Shown: positions 17,304-27,497 of the stretch, in pieces
Layout: each line of letters begins with the position of its first letter
How positions within the stretch are numbered: position 1 is the stretch's first letter
Assembly: GCA_023248495.1 (NCBI GenBank)
Contig: JAHFEK010000009.1
Coordinates: 17,807-61,146 of the forward strand
Reading direction: 5' to 3'
Source of the DNA: Nitrospinales bacterium
Lineage (GTDB): Bacteria; Nitrospinota_A; UBA7883; JACRGQ01
Length of the DNA: 43,340 nucleotides
Notes under the pieces: generated by a model
Databases searched by the model: none
What the model was told of the DNA's origin: nothing
Seen by the model: the letters and a program-made list of their open reading frames with translations, nothing else
Made by a program: the position numbers and the translations under genes

Positions 17304-19727
17304 ATGGATAACACACGCGCCAAAGTAGTTCTGCCGGCCGAGCTGCCGCTCATTCCGCTACGCGACATCGTCGTTTTCCCCGGGATGCTCGTGCCGCTGT
17401 TCGTGGGGCGCCAAAAATCCATACGCGCGGTCGACCAGGCCATCGAGAAGGGAAACCTTCTCATGCTGTGCGCCCAGAAAAAGGCAAATAACGAGGAACC
17501 GGCCCCGGAGGATATTTATACCATCGGTTGCGTGAGCGAGATCATGCAAGTGTTGCGGCTTCCCGACGGCACCGTCAAGATAATGGTGGAGGGCATCCGC
17601 CGCGCCGCCATCGACTCATTCGTGTCGCGGGATATGTTCTATCGCGTTGCCGCGCGGGGGATGGGCGTGCGCGCCCCGGAACGCGACGCGCGGCTGGAGG
17701 CCATGATGCGCGGTCTGCACCAGCTGTTTGACCGCTATGTGAAAATCAGCAACCGCTTGCCGTCGCAGGCCATGGCCCGGATCGCCGAAACCGTCGATGC
17801 GGAAGAGTTGACCGACCTTATCATGGGGCATTTCGCGCTCAAAACGGATGAGCGGCAGCAGGTGCTGGCCGAAACGGACGTCAAGCGGCGCATTGAAATG
17901 ATGATGGAACTCCTTGAACGGGAGGTCGAAATCATTCAGATTGAAAAGCGGCTTGAAGGGCGCGTGAAAAAACAGATGGATCAGAGCCAGCGCGAATACT
18001 ACCTCAACGAGCAGATGAAGGCGATCCAGAAAGAGTTGGGCCGCGGCGATCACCGTTCAGAATTGGATGAACTGCGCGATAAAGTGAAAAAAGCCGGTAT
18101 GCCCGCCGATGTCGAGGCGAAAGCTCAAAAGGAAATCAATAAGCTGGAGCAGATGGCGCCGATGAGCGCCGAGAGCACCGTGGTGCGCAATTACATCGAG
18201 TGGCTCGTCGATATTCCCTGGAGCACGCGGACGGAAGACGACCTCAGCACGCGCAACGCCAAAAAAATATTGGATGAAGATCACCACGGCCTCGAGGAGG
18301 TTAAGGAGCGTATTCTGGATTTTCTCGCCGTAAAACAACTGTCAAAAAGCCACAAGGGGGGAATCCTTTGTTTGGTGGGGCCGCCAGGCGTGGGGAAAAC
18401 TTCATTGGGGAAATCAATCGCCCGCGCGATGGGGCGCAAGTTCGTTCGCGTCTCCCTGGGAGGCGTGCGTGACGAAGCCGAAATCCGCGGCCACCGCCGC
18501 ACCTATATCGGGGCGCTGCCGGGGCGAATAATTCAATCGATGAAAAAGGCGGGAACGATCAACCCCGTCGTGATGTTGGACGAAATCGATAAGATGACCA
18601 CCGATTTCCGCGGCGATCCGTCAAGCGCTCTGCTGGAGGTGCTGGATCCCGAACAAAACAAACATTTTAGCGACCACTACATCGAACTGGACTATGATCT
18701 TTCCCAGGTGATGTTTATCGCCACGGCGAACGTGATGCATTCGATTCCCGCTCCGCTGCTGGACAGGATGGAAGTGATCCGCCTCTCCGGCTACATGGAA
18801 GAGGAAAAAGTGAAAATCGCTTCCGGCTATTTGGTGCCGAAGCAGATGCAGGAAAATGGCGTCTCGCCGGAGGCTGTGGAATTGACCGATGAGATGCTGA
18901 CGAAAATCATCCGGGGCTATACGCGCGAGGCGGGGGTGCGGAATCTGGAGCGGACCATTGCGAAAGTCTGCCGCAAGGTGGCTCGCAGCGTGGTTGAGCA
19001 CAAGAAGCACGCCGTGCGCCTCAAAGCCGCCGATCTGGAAAAAATGCTGGGGATTCCCAAGTTCCGGCAAGAAGAGGCAATGGCTCACGCCGATCCTGGA
19101 TTTGCCAATGGTCTTGCATGGACGGAGGTGGGAGGCGAGTTGATGCACATCGAAGTCACCGTCGTTCCCGGCAAGGGGAAGCTGGCGCTTACCGGAAAGT
19201 TGGGGGATGTGATGAAGGAATCGGGGCAAGCGGCGGTGACGTATATCCGCTCGCGCGCGGAAGCGCTCGGTTTGCCCGCCGATTTTTATTCCCACTATGA
19301 TATTCATATTCACGCACCCGAAGGGGCGATTCCGAAGGATGGTCCCTCCGCCGGCATCACCATGGCCAGCGCGATGGTCAGCGCTTTCACGTTGATTCCC
19401 GTGCGGCATGATACCGCCATGACTGGCGAGATCACCCTCCGCGGAAAGGTGCTTCCCATCGGCGGCCTTAAAGAAAAAGCGCTTGCCGCGCGGCGCGCCG
19501 GCATACGTCACGTGGTGATCCCGAAAGAAAACCTGAAAGATCTTGAGGATATACCCAAACTGCTGCGCAAGGAGCTTAAATTCATCCCGGTGGAAACCAT
19601 GGATGATGTGCTTAAGGCGGTCATGTCCGCTCCCGTGTTCAAAAGCGCGAAAAAAATGCGCACGCGCGGCGGCGCAAAAAGACCGCCCGTTAGTGGACAC
19701 GAGTCCCCGGTGGTGGAAATAAACTGA
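17304..19727 (+). CDS. lon: ATP-dependent protease Lon
   Basis: An 807-residue LonA protease with all domains: an N-terminal substrate-binding domain ([21 protein letters not shown]), a coiled-coil middle, the AAA+ module (Walker A GPPGVGKT, Walker [11 protein letters not shown]) and the C-terminal peptidase with the Ser-Lys dyad Ser682 (PKDGPSAG) and Lys725 (GGLKEK). It degrades misfolded and regulatory proteins in the cytoplasm. The ATG follows AAGGAG. It completes the tig-clpP-clpX-lon block. Confidence 0.97.
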   Translation: MDNTRAKVVLPAELPLIPLRDIVVFPGMLVPLFVGRQKSIRAVDQAIEKGNLLMLCAQKKANNEEPAPEDIYTIGCVSEIMQVLRLPDGTVKIMVEGIRRAAIDSFVSRDMFYRVAARGMGVRAPERDARLEAMMRGLHQLFDRYVKISNRLPSQAMARIAETVDAEELTDLIMGHFALKTDERQQVLAETDVKRRIEMMMELLEREVEIIQIEKRLEGRVKKQMDQSQREYYLNEQMKAIQKELGRGDHRSELDELRDKVKKAGMPADVEAKAQKEINKLEQMAPMSAESTVVRNYIEWLVDIPWSTRTEDDLSTRNAKKILDEDHHGLEEVKERILDFLAVKQLSKSHKGGILCLVGPPGVGKTSLGKSIARAMGRKFVRVSLGGVRDEAEIRGHRRTYIGALPGRIIQSMKKAGTINPVVMLDEIDKMTTDFRGDPSSALLEVLDPEQNKHFSDHYIELDYDLSQVMFIATANVMHSIPAPLLDRMEVIRLSGYMEEEKVKIASGYLVPKQMQENGVSPEAVELTDEMLTKIIRGYTREAGVRNLERTIAKVCRKVARSVVEHKKHAVRLKAADLEKMLGIPKFRQEEAMAHADPGFANGLAWTEVGGELMHIEVTVVPGKGKLALTGKLGDVMKESGQAAVTYIRSRAEALGLPADFYSHYDIHIHAPEGAIPKDGPSAGITMASAMVSAFTLIPVRHDTAMTGEITLRGKVLPIGGLKEKALAARRAGIRHVVIPKENLKDLEDIPKLLRKELKFIPVETMDDVLKAVMSAPVFKSAKKMRTRGGAKRPPVSGHESPVVEIN

Positions 19728-19787
19728 CGCGGCGCGCGGCAGCCGTCCGCCGGGCGATGTAACGGGGTACAGGGGGGAACGGGACTC

Positions 19788-21407
19788 ATGGTTCAAAAAG
19801 CCATACCGCGCGAGACGGTTGAAAAAATAGCCCAGGAATACGGGTGCACGTATGATGAGGCCCTTAACGCCTGGCTCAAGGCCGAGGGCGCCTTCACCGA
19901 CACCATCAGGGAATCGTTGGGCGCGCGCGGCGCCGCGGGTGATAAGCAAAAGTACGGCGTGGTGTACATTCCCCGCCAAATCAAGGATCACCTTGACAAG
20001 TACGTTATCGGTCAAGATGATTACAAAAAGCGGCTGGCAATCGCCGCGGCTTACCACTTCGCGATTGTGAAGGCCCGATTTGAAAATAAAGGGGTGTTGA
20101 GCCAGTTTGACGTGAAACGTTTTCGTAAAAAGAACACTCTTATTGCCGGCCCAAGCGGCAGCGGCAAAACCTATTGCGCCGAAGTGTTGGGTGACCTGTT
20201 AAACGTGCCAGTGCATATAGTCGACGCCACGGATTATACCGAAGCGGGCTACGTGGGAAAAAACGCCGAAGATATGGTGCGGGAACTCATCGCCATGGCC
20301 CCCGGCGAGGACAAACAGGGCAAGGCCGAGTTTATTAACCGCTATGGCGGTCTTATCTTCATCGATGAAATCGACAAGAAAGCGAAAGAAGGACATGGGA
20401 TTGGCATCGATGTTTCACGCGAGGGATTCCAGCGCGCGGTGCTCAAGCTGGTGGAGCGCAAACAGGTTTCCATCGAAGATCCCAATAGCCCGGCCCAGCA
20501 GATACAGGATCTCATCAACCAGCAACGGGGCGGCGCTTCTGGCGGCAAAAAATCGATGATTAACACCGAAAACATTCTCTTCATACTGGGCGGATCGTTT
20601 CAGCGCGCGAACGACAGCATGGAGCATATCGTGAAAAAACGGATAGACAGCAAATCCGGCCGCCTGAAGGAGGATGGCTCGCTCACCATTGCCGGCTTTG
20701 GCGTGGAAAATGGGGATGCTAAGAAAGATAGGTACCGCAACTACTACAAGGACGCCACGGAAGACGATTACATCCGTTTCGGCATTATCCCGGAACTGGT
20801 GGGGCGCGCCCCGATCCGCGCCTATGTGAACGCGCTTTCTAAAAACGACCTCATCCGAATCATGACGAAGACTGAAGATAGCATTTTAAACCAGTACAAG
20901 CTGGAGTTCAAGCTGTTCGGGGTGGAGCTTGATTTCACCGACGACGCGGTGGAGGAAATTGCCCAGCGCGCCGAGAAGAAAAAAACCGGCGCGCGGGCGC
21001 TGGTGGGGGAATGGGAAAACGTGCTTACCGATTTCCAGTTCGAGCTGCCGGGAACTAACTTTAAACAGTTTACCGTGACCGGCGATATCTGCCGCGCGCC
21101 GCAGGATGCTTTGGCGCAACTGATGCAACGTTCGCCATTCGCCGATTTCACGGAGCGTTTCAAGAGCGACTACGGCATCACGCTCCGTTTTTCCGATTCC
21201 AGCATGAAATATGTGGAAGAGTACGCCAGGGAACGGGGCATGCAAGTGGCGGATGCCCTGAAAAAACTATTGGCTTCGGCGGCGGCGCTCAATTACATGC
21301 ATGAAAGCGGGGAATTTACCATCGACTCGAATATGCTTGAGGATGAAAAATATTTCGATAAGCTGTACGTTGAGTGGCACAAGAAACAGATGGCGGGAAA
21401 CGCCTGA
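19788..21407 (+). CDS. ClpX-like AAA+ ATPase without zinc-binding domain
   Basis: A 539-residue AAA+ protein clearly related to ClpX but built differently. It lacks the N-terminal four-cysteine zinc domain; residues 1-60 are instead a short helical segment (VEKIAQEYGCTYDEALNAWL). The core keeps KYVIGQDDYKKR, Walker A GPSGSGKT (121-128), the pore loop EAGYVG (152-157), Walker B IFIDEIDK and the PELVGRAP motif. An AGFG sequence (302-305) sits where ClpX carries its ClpP-contacting IGF loop, so docking to ClpP is possible. The C-terminal region from about 430 is longer than in ClpX and not recognised. It follows lon by 60 bases with a GGGGGGAACGGG ribosome-binding region. Likely an unfoldase for a dedicated substrate set; its exact role is unknown to me. 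Confidence 0.8.
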   Translation: MVQKAIPRETVEKIAQEYGCTYDEALNAWLKAEGAFTDTIRESLGARGAAGDKQKYGVVYIPRQIKDHLDKYVIGQDDYKKRLAIAAAYHFAIVKARFENKGVLSQFDVKRFRKKNTLIAGPSGSGKTYCAEVLGDLLNVPVHIVDATDYTEAGYVGKNAEDMVRELIAMAPGEDKQGKAEFINRYGGLIFIDEIDKKAKEGHGIGIDVSREGFQRAVLKLVERKQVSIEDPNSPAQQIQDLINQQRGGASGGKKSMINTENILFILGGSFQRANDSMEHIVKKRIDSKSGRLKEDGSLTIAGFGVENGDAKKDRYRNYYKDATEDDYIRFGIIPELVGRAPIRAYVNALSKNDLIRIMTKTEDSILNQYKLEFKLFGVELDFTDDAVEEIAQRAEKKKTGARALVGEWENVLTDFQFELPGTNFKQFTVTGDICRAPQDALAQLMQRSPFADFTERFKSDYGITLRFSDSSMKYVEEYARERGMQVADALKKLLASAAALNYMHESGEFTIDSNMLEDEKYFDKLYVEWHKKQMAGNA

Positions 21408-21430
21408 TAATCGATAGAGTGGGAGAATGA

Positions 21431-22777
<1,347 letters not shown>

Positions 22778-22792
22778 GCATCTGTAGCGAGG

Positions 22793-22822
22793 CGCCGGGG
22801 CGGTTTTCAACCTGCTCCGGCG
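22793..22822 (+). terminator. GC-rich hairpin after thrC (no clear T-run)
   Basis: CGCCGGGGC (22793-22801) pairs with GCTCCGGCG (22814-22822) over nine positions, with one G-T pair. It lies 15 bases after the thrC stop and before the pilus cluster. It lacks a T-run directly after the stem, so it is either a weak or factor-assisted terminator or another RNA structure. Confidence 0.45.
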
Positions 22823-22829
22823 AGTATGC

Positions 22830-22857
22830 ACTTTTACCCAAGAAATGTGGTAAAAGT
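22830..22857. promoter_or_regulatory. Perfect inverted repeat just upstream of the pilus cluster
   Basis: ACTTTTACC (22830-22838) and GGTAAAAGT (22849-22857) form a perfect 9-base inverted repeat with a 10-base spacer, ending nine bases before the ATG of the first pilus gene. It could be an operator for a dimeric regulator or an RNA hairpin covering the ribosome-binding region; there is no good ribosome binding site between it and the ATG. Confidence 0.5.
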
Positions 22858-22866
22858 TATGACAGC

Positions 22867-24594
22867 ATGAATGGCATTCAAGGGCTTGCGGCACGTTTCA
22901 ACATCCCATTGGTTAATTCCCATACCGGCATTATCGCCGGCGGCGGCGAATTGTGCCTGATTGATCTGAAGCCGGGCGGCGATGGTCGTTTTTATCTCAA
23001 CTTCCTGGCCGATGTGCCGCTTGATGGTCAGAATCCGTTTTCGCCCGATGTCTCGCGGCTATTGACCCGTCTCGCCCGTGATAATAATTTACGGGGGCGC
23101 ACAGCCACCGTTCTTGCCTCCGGCCGGGGTTTGCGGTTGCGGATTTTGGAGATGCCCCGCATGGGGCATGACGAACTGGTGGCATCGCTTCGTTTCACCG
23201 AGGCGGAGTCACTGCCGTATTCAATGGATGACGCGGCGCTGGACGGTTTTATTTTGCCGGGCGGGATAAATGGCAGGGCACCGGTATTGATGGCGGCATT
23301 GGGGCGCGCCGAGGTGGCCCGTTACCATCAAACGGTTTCAGGTTCACCATTTCGGCCAATTGCCCTCACGGTGATTCCCGCCGCACTTTCCGCCCTCCTG
23401 GCACATTCCCGCGCTATCGACAAGAGCGTCCCCGTATTTTTCATTAATATTTCAAAATCGCACACCGGGATTTATATTTTCGAGGAGGGAGGCATCAGGT
23501 TCACCCGCGAAATAGGCTTTGGCGGCGACAGTTTCACCGAAGCGTTGGCGGGGAATTATGAAACGGCGGGGGGAAAGATAACCGTTTCCCGTGAAGAAGC
23601 GGAAACGCTTGCCGCCTTTTTCGGGATACCACGCGGCGATGAACTTGGCGTATGCGGATTCCGGGGGATTTCGGGCGAAACCGCGCTGTCACGCATGCAA
23701 CCGGCGCTGGATAAGCTTGTGACGGAACTGGGCCGTTCCCTGGACTATCACCGCAATGAACACCAGCGTTCTTCCGCGCCATCAATTTATTTTATAGGCT
23801 CCGCCGCCCGGATAAAGAACTTTGCGAACTATCTTAGCCATGCGCTAGGTTGCCGGTTCACGGTCTACAATCCATTTGATGATTTTATCGCGGCTGATGG
23901 GCCGGGATTTGCGGCGGCACGTGAAAATGGCGCGGCTTATGCCATAGCGGCTGGGGTTGCGCTGGATCAGGGGAAGCGGATCAATCTACTGCCGGAAGAA
24001 AAACGCTGGTCGGCGGGAAATTGGCTGCGTGCGCGGCTTCCGGTTGCGGCGGCGGTTCTTTATTTATTGCTGGTGTTGGGAATTGGCGTCGGAGCGGCGG
24101 CATACCACAAGAGCTTGGATGTGCAAACCGCCGACGTGGCGCGGAAGATCGCCGTCCTCAAGCGCGAGCATGATGCCGATGCCGCCATTGAGGCGAAAAC
24201 GGCCGGCATCCGCGCAGAGATCATGAAAATGGACGACCGTAAGGCTGTATATCAGGATTTGGAAGGACGCAATATCAAATGGAAAGAGATGTATAGGGAA
24301 ATCGGAAAGCTGATGCCGGACGATATGGCATTGGATCGTCTCGTCTTCCATTTTGGCGGCCAAAAGGATTACGCATCCGATGGCGTCATGTATGGCCGGC
24401 AAGCATTGTTTGAAGGACGCGTTCGTGGCGGATCGGACGAACAGTTGAAAACGTTGGAACAGTTCTTGAACAAGATACGGGTCTCAACTTTTTTTACCCA
24501 TGCCACGCTTGTCAGTTCCCGTGAATCGGATGATGGCGGCAATGCATCTTTAAAGTTTACCTTGGCGGCGGACATCAGGCGAGAGCGGCCATGA
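22867..24594 (+). CDS. PilM-PilN fusion, type IV pilus / MSHA-like inner-membrane platform protein
   Basis: A 575-residue protein joining two pilus proteins. Residues 1-370 have an actin/PilM-like fold, seen in the strand-loop IRFTREIGFGGDSFTEAL and the later YFIGSAARIKNFANYLSHALG. Residues 372-575 are PilN-like: the hallmark INLLPEEKR, one membrane segment (about 395-415), a coiled coil, and a periplasmic part. In PilM the phosphate loop is usually VDIGASTT; here it reads INISKSHTG, so the Asp is replaced and nucleotide binding may be weakened. A similar fused layout occurs in MshI/GspL-type proteins. It starts a run of closely spaced or overlapping genes up to 29606; its stop overlaps the next ATG (ATGA). 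Confidence 0.85.
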   Translation: MNGIQGLAARFNIPLVNSHTGIIAGGGELCLIDLKPGGDGRFYLNFLADVPLDGQNPFSPDVSRLLTRLARDNNLRGRTATVLASGRGLRLRILEMPRMGHDELVASLRFTEAESLPYSMDDAALDGFILPGGINGRAPVLMAALGRAEVARYHQTVSGSPFRPIALTVIPAALSALLAHSRAIDKSVPVFFINISKSHTGIYIFEEGGIRFTREIGFGGDSFTEALAGNYETAGGKITVSREEAETLAAFFGIPRGDELGVCGFRGISGETALSRMQPALDKLVTELGRSLDYHRNEHQRSSAPSIYFIGSAARIKNFANYLSHALGCRFTVYNPFDDFIAADGPGFAAARENGAAYAIAAGVALDQGKRINLLPEEKRWSAGNWLRARLPVAAAVLYLLLVLGIGVGAAAYHKSLDVQTADVARKIAVLKREHDADAAIEAKTAGIRAEIMKMDDRKAVYQDLEGRNIKWKEMYREIGKLMPDDMALDRLVFHFGGQKDYASDGVMYGRQALFEGRVRGGSDEQLKTLEQFLNKIRVSTFFTHATLVSSRESDDGGNASLKFTLAADIRRERP

Positions 24595-25301
24595 AGGACT
24601 CTCTTTTTCAATACTGGGATCGGCTGCCGCGGCGCGATAAGCTTATCTGTTTCGCCGCCGCGTGTGTTTTGCTTTTGTATATCACTTATACGTTCACGAT
24701 AAAAAATTCCATGCGGGACGCTTTGGGCAAAAGGGCTCACCTTGTGCGGCTCAATGCCGAATATGCAAGTTTGCAATCAAACCGGCAGCGCCAGGAAGGG
24801 CTTAAAGGAGGACTGGCCTCTCTGCAATTGGAATTGAAGGCTAAGATGGCAGAGGAGCGGTTGCTTGCCGAAAGTGTACAATCGCGCCGCCCAGTTGAAT
24901 CGCTGCTGCACGAATTACGTCAAACGGCGGGCCAAATGCCTCTGCAATTGGTGGCTATGGATATTAAAACGGGGATGGTATCCCAAAGCAGTCAATTTAT
25001 TAACCGCTCCCCGCTAGTTACTGTGGAGGGAATCTCGCAGAATGCGTCGCAGAGCGAACGGGTGGGGTACACGGTGAGCAAAATAGTTCTTTCCTATCGA
25101 TCCAATTACGCCGATGCCATAGACTATTTTGAAAAAGTGATGGATTTGCCCTATGCCATTTCAGTAAATTCCGTGGAGATGGAACGGAGCAATGCAAGGG
25201 AAGTGGCCGGCGATGATCCGAAGCGGCATATCGGCGGGAATCTTTCATATGGGGAAATGCCATTGAATACCAAACTGGGGATCGAAATTTTCTACAGGTA
25301 G
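24591..25301 (+). CDS. PilO/MshJ-like pilus platform protein
   Basis: A 236-residue protein with a short cytoplasmic start, one membrane segment (about residues 20-37), a periplasmic coiled coil (residues about 45-100) and a C-terminal alpha/beta domain, the standard layout of PilO and MshJ. The stretch VESLLHELRQTAGQMPLQLV is typical of the start of the globular part. It would pair with the PilN part of the upstream fusion to form the inner-membrane scaffold. It overlaps the upstream stop (ATGA) and ends three bases before the PilP-like gene. Confidence 0.78.
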   Translation: MKDSLFQYWDRLPRRDKLICFAAACVLLLYITYTFTIKNSMRDALGKRAHLVRLNAEYASLQSNRQRQEGLKGGLASLQLELKAKMAEERLLAESVQSRRPVESLLHELRQTAGQMPLQLVAMDIKTGMVSQSSQFINRSPLVTVEGISQNASQSERVGYTVSKIVLSYRSNYADAIDYFEKVMDLPYAISVNSVEMERSNAREVAGDDPKRHIGGNLSYGEMPLNTKLGIEIFYR

Positions 25302-25304
25302 GGT

Positions 25305-25637
25305 ATGAAAAAGACAACCTTAGGACTTTTATTACTTGTCTTTCTACCTGGTGCGGGCTTTGGTACGGAACTTGAATCATCCAAGTTGCGCAACCCTTTT
25401 AATTATGGAAGGGAAAGCGCTGATAAAGGCACTTTAGGGCATAAACCGGTTTCACGTTTAGGCATGGTCGTCGAGGCAGGTGGCAACCGTGTTGCTTATA
25501 TCAATGACACCCCCCATAAGGTGGGGGATGTGGTTGATGGAGCGCGGATTACGGACATTACGCTGAAATATGTGGTACTGGTTTCCCCGCTGAAAACTTG
25601 GAGATTATATGTTGAACCGTTCAAGGAGGATAAGTAG
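25305..25637 (+). CDS. PilP/MshK-like periplasmic pilus protein
   Basis: A 110-residue protein with an N-terminal signal peptide (MKKTTLGLLLLVFLPGAGFG). The mature part has the LRNPF motif (PilP: RDPF) and a small beta domain (VAYINDTPHKVGDVVDGARI, then YVVLVS), the HR domain that links PilN/PilO to the secretin. No lipobox cysteine is visible, unlike classical PilP, so it is probably soluble. Its 3' end overlaps the secretin gene by 29 bases. Confidence 0.75.
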   Translation: MKKTTLGLLLLVFLPGAGFGTELESSKLRNPFNYGRESADKGTLGHKPVSRLGMVVEAGGNRVAYINDTPHKVGDVVDGARITDITLKYVVLVSPLKTWRLYVEPFKEDK

Positions 25638-27333
25638 CCCGGCGTATAAGGCGCTATTGGTGACATCCTTTCTGTCGGTTTCATCTTGTGCTACCCACCC
25701 AGCTAAAATTATTGTAGCTGAACCAGCAAAAAATGACGCAATTCTTGTTCAGACTCTGCCTTCAGCGGTAATAGAGACTCCTGTTCCGGCACCGGGCGCC
25801 AAATCCGATAAAGCCGGGGTCTTGGCTAAACCGTATCTGCTGAAGTTAAACGGTGAAGAGTCTCATGTCGTGGCGAACGGTCAGCGGCGAAGCAATCTTT
25901 TCTCGTTTCATTTTAAGGAAATCAGTCTTGAATCGGTCGTTGCAATGTTGAGCGACCGGGGCCGCAATTTCCATTATGTGATACATCCCGATGTTGGCTC
26001 GCGCAAAGTGCTGGGACTTTACCTGGAGGACACCACTTGGCGCGAAGCGTTGGATACCATTGCCCGGTTGCATAATCTGGTAATCACCGAGGAACGCAAT
26101 CTGGTGGTAATTAACACCTCCGAGAATTATATAGCGGCGCAAGAACAGGATGCCAAGCGCGCCCGGCTGTCGCGGGAGCGTGCGGAAGAGGAGCGCTCCA
26201 TGTTAATGGCATCGTTTAAGTCCAAGCAACTGCAGGCTGATGACCGGCGCACCTTCCGCTCGTTTAAGCTTAAGTACGCCGAACCAAATGAAGCGAAAAC
26301 CTATCTGGACCGGATTTTTAGCGGCCCCGGCGAAGCGCTTCCCGCCGAAGCGGGCGTTCAGGCGGTAAATCCGGCGCCAATACCCGCCCGGTTACTGTTT
26401 AGCACCTTCAGTAAGGCATCGATTCTAACCGCTTATGGCACTCCGTCCGAACTTGATGATGTCTCCCGTCGAATCGATGACATCGATGTTCCGCAGCAAC
26501 AGATATTCATCGAATCCCGTATCGTTGAAGTTAGCCGTTCCCACAGCCGATCGCTAGGCGTTCAGTGGGGTGGCTTGGCGACTCCTAACTCCAGCGGCCC
26601 AATTACCGCCACTGCCGGTCTTGTCGGCAGCGCGCAGGTGGGAAGCACGGCATTGGTGCCCAGCGGGCTTACCGCCACACCGGCCGGATCGCTCTCAAAC
26701 AACTATGCCATGGGGACATCCAACGGCGTTGTGGATCTGCCCGCGACCGACCCGTCGAATGCCGGCGCGGTGCCCGCCGCCATTAGTATCGCGCTGAGCG
26801 ACATCGCCGGCACCTCGGCCCTCAATCTTCGATTCAGCGCGTTGGAGCGCGACGGCAAAGGGAGAACCCTTAGCAATCCCAAGATTACAACTATTAACGG
26901 AGTGCGGGCGAAAATCGCCAGCGGCCGTGAAATACCGTATCAACAATCGGCGGGTGGTTCATCGGGTGCCACCACCGTGGCGTTTAGAAATGCCGTTATC
27001 GCGCTGGAAGTAACGCCATTTGTCACCCCGGACAACCGGATTTCACTCAAAATCATCGCTCACAAAGATGACGCTGATTTTTCCAACCCTGTTCTTAGCG
27101 TTCCTTCGATTCTTACCCGTTCGGTGGAGACCAGCGTTGTGGTCACGGATGGAGGCACCGCCGTGCTGGGGGGTGTCTTCGAGAATTTGCAGACCGGCAC
27201 CGAGCGTGGGGTGCCATTTCTTTCAAAACTGCCGATTATCGGCTGGCTTTTCAAAGGAAGCGACGATATCGATAACGAGAAGGAACTGCTTATTTTTATT
27301 ACCCCGCGCATCGTAAGGGGAAATTTTACATGA
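25609..27333 (+). CDS. Secretin, PilQ/MshL-like outer-membrane channel lipoprotein
   Basis: A 574-residue secretin. The signal sequence ends in a lipobox (SVSSC, Cys27). An N-terminal STN/N0-like domain (residues about 95-165, FSFHFKEISLESVVAMLSD) and an N1 domain (FRSFKLKYAEPNEAKTYLDR) precede the secretin barrel, which ends with VPFLSKLPIIGWLFKGS and ELLIFITPRIV, the family hallmark. The size, lipoprotein signal and lack of AMIN domains are nearer to MshL of MSHA pili than to PilQ. The 29-base overlap with the upstream gene is supported by GGAG five bases before ATG 25609. It overlaps the next small gene as ATGA. Confidence 0.92.
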   Translation: MLNRSRRISSPAYKALLVTSFLSVSSCATHPAKIIVAEPAKNDAILVQTLPSAVIETPVPAPGAKSDKAGVLAKPYLLKLNGEESHVVANGQRRSNLFSFHFKEISLESVVAMLSDRGRNFHYVIHPDVGSRKVLGLYLEDTTWREALDTIARLHNLVITEERNLVVINTSENYIAAQEQDAKRARLSRERAEEERSMLMASFKSKQLQADDRRTFRSFKLKYAEPNEAKTYLDRIFSGPGEALPAEAGVQAVNPAPIPARLLFSTFSKASILTAYGTPSELDDVSRRIDDIDVPQQQIFIESRIVEVSRSHSRSLGVQWGGLATPNSSGPITATAGLVGSAQVGSTALVPSGLTATPAGSLSNNYAMGTSNGVVDLPATDPSNAGAVPAAISIALSDIAGTSALNLRFSALERDGKGRTLSNPKITTINGVRAKIASGREIPYQQSAGGSSGATTVAFRNAVIALEVTPFVTPDNRISLKIIAHKDDADFSNPVLSVPSILTRSVETSVVVTDGGTAVLGGVFENLQTGTERGVPFLSKLPIIGWLFKGSDDIDNEKELLIFITPRIVRGNFT

Positions 27334-27497
27334 TCGGACAAAGTAACATTAGTTTGATGGTGCGCTTGGTTCTGGGGGCGGCGTTGCTGCTATTTATCCT
27401 GTGGGGCAGCGGCTCCGATACCGCCGACTCCAAAGAGCCGCAGGTTCATGCCGCCCGGCCGTTGCACCGCACCGCCGCGAATTTAGAGCAACGATGA
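27330..27497 (+). CDS. Small single-span membrane protein (55 residues), unknown
   Basis: A short reading frame between the secretin and the next gene. ATG 27330 overlaps the secretin stop (ATGA), TAAGGGG lies upstream, and its stop TGA overlaps the following ATG at 27494, so the three genes chain tightly. The product has a hydrophobic stretch (residues about 9-25, MVRLVLGAALLLFILW) and a polar tail. The hydrophobic start resembles that of the next gene's signal sequence (MMVRLILTTGILLLFTW), which hints at a local duplication. No family is recognised; a small anchor or pilus accessory peptide is a guess. Confidence 0.55.
   Translation: MIGQSNISLMVRLVLGAALLLFILWGSGSDTADSKEPQVHAARPLHRTAANLEQR

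Noticed and set aside
18621-20057. 478-residue minus-strand frame opposite lon and the ClpX-like gene
   Set aside because: Both plus-strand genes carry conserved catalytic motifs across the same bases; the antisense product has none.
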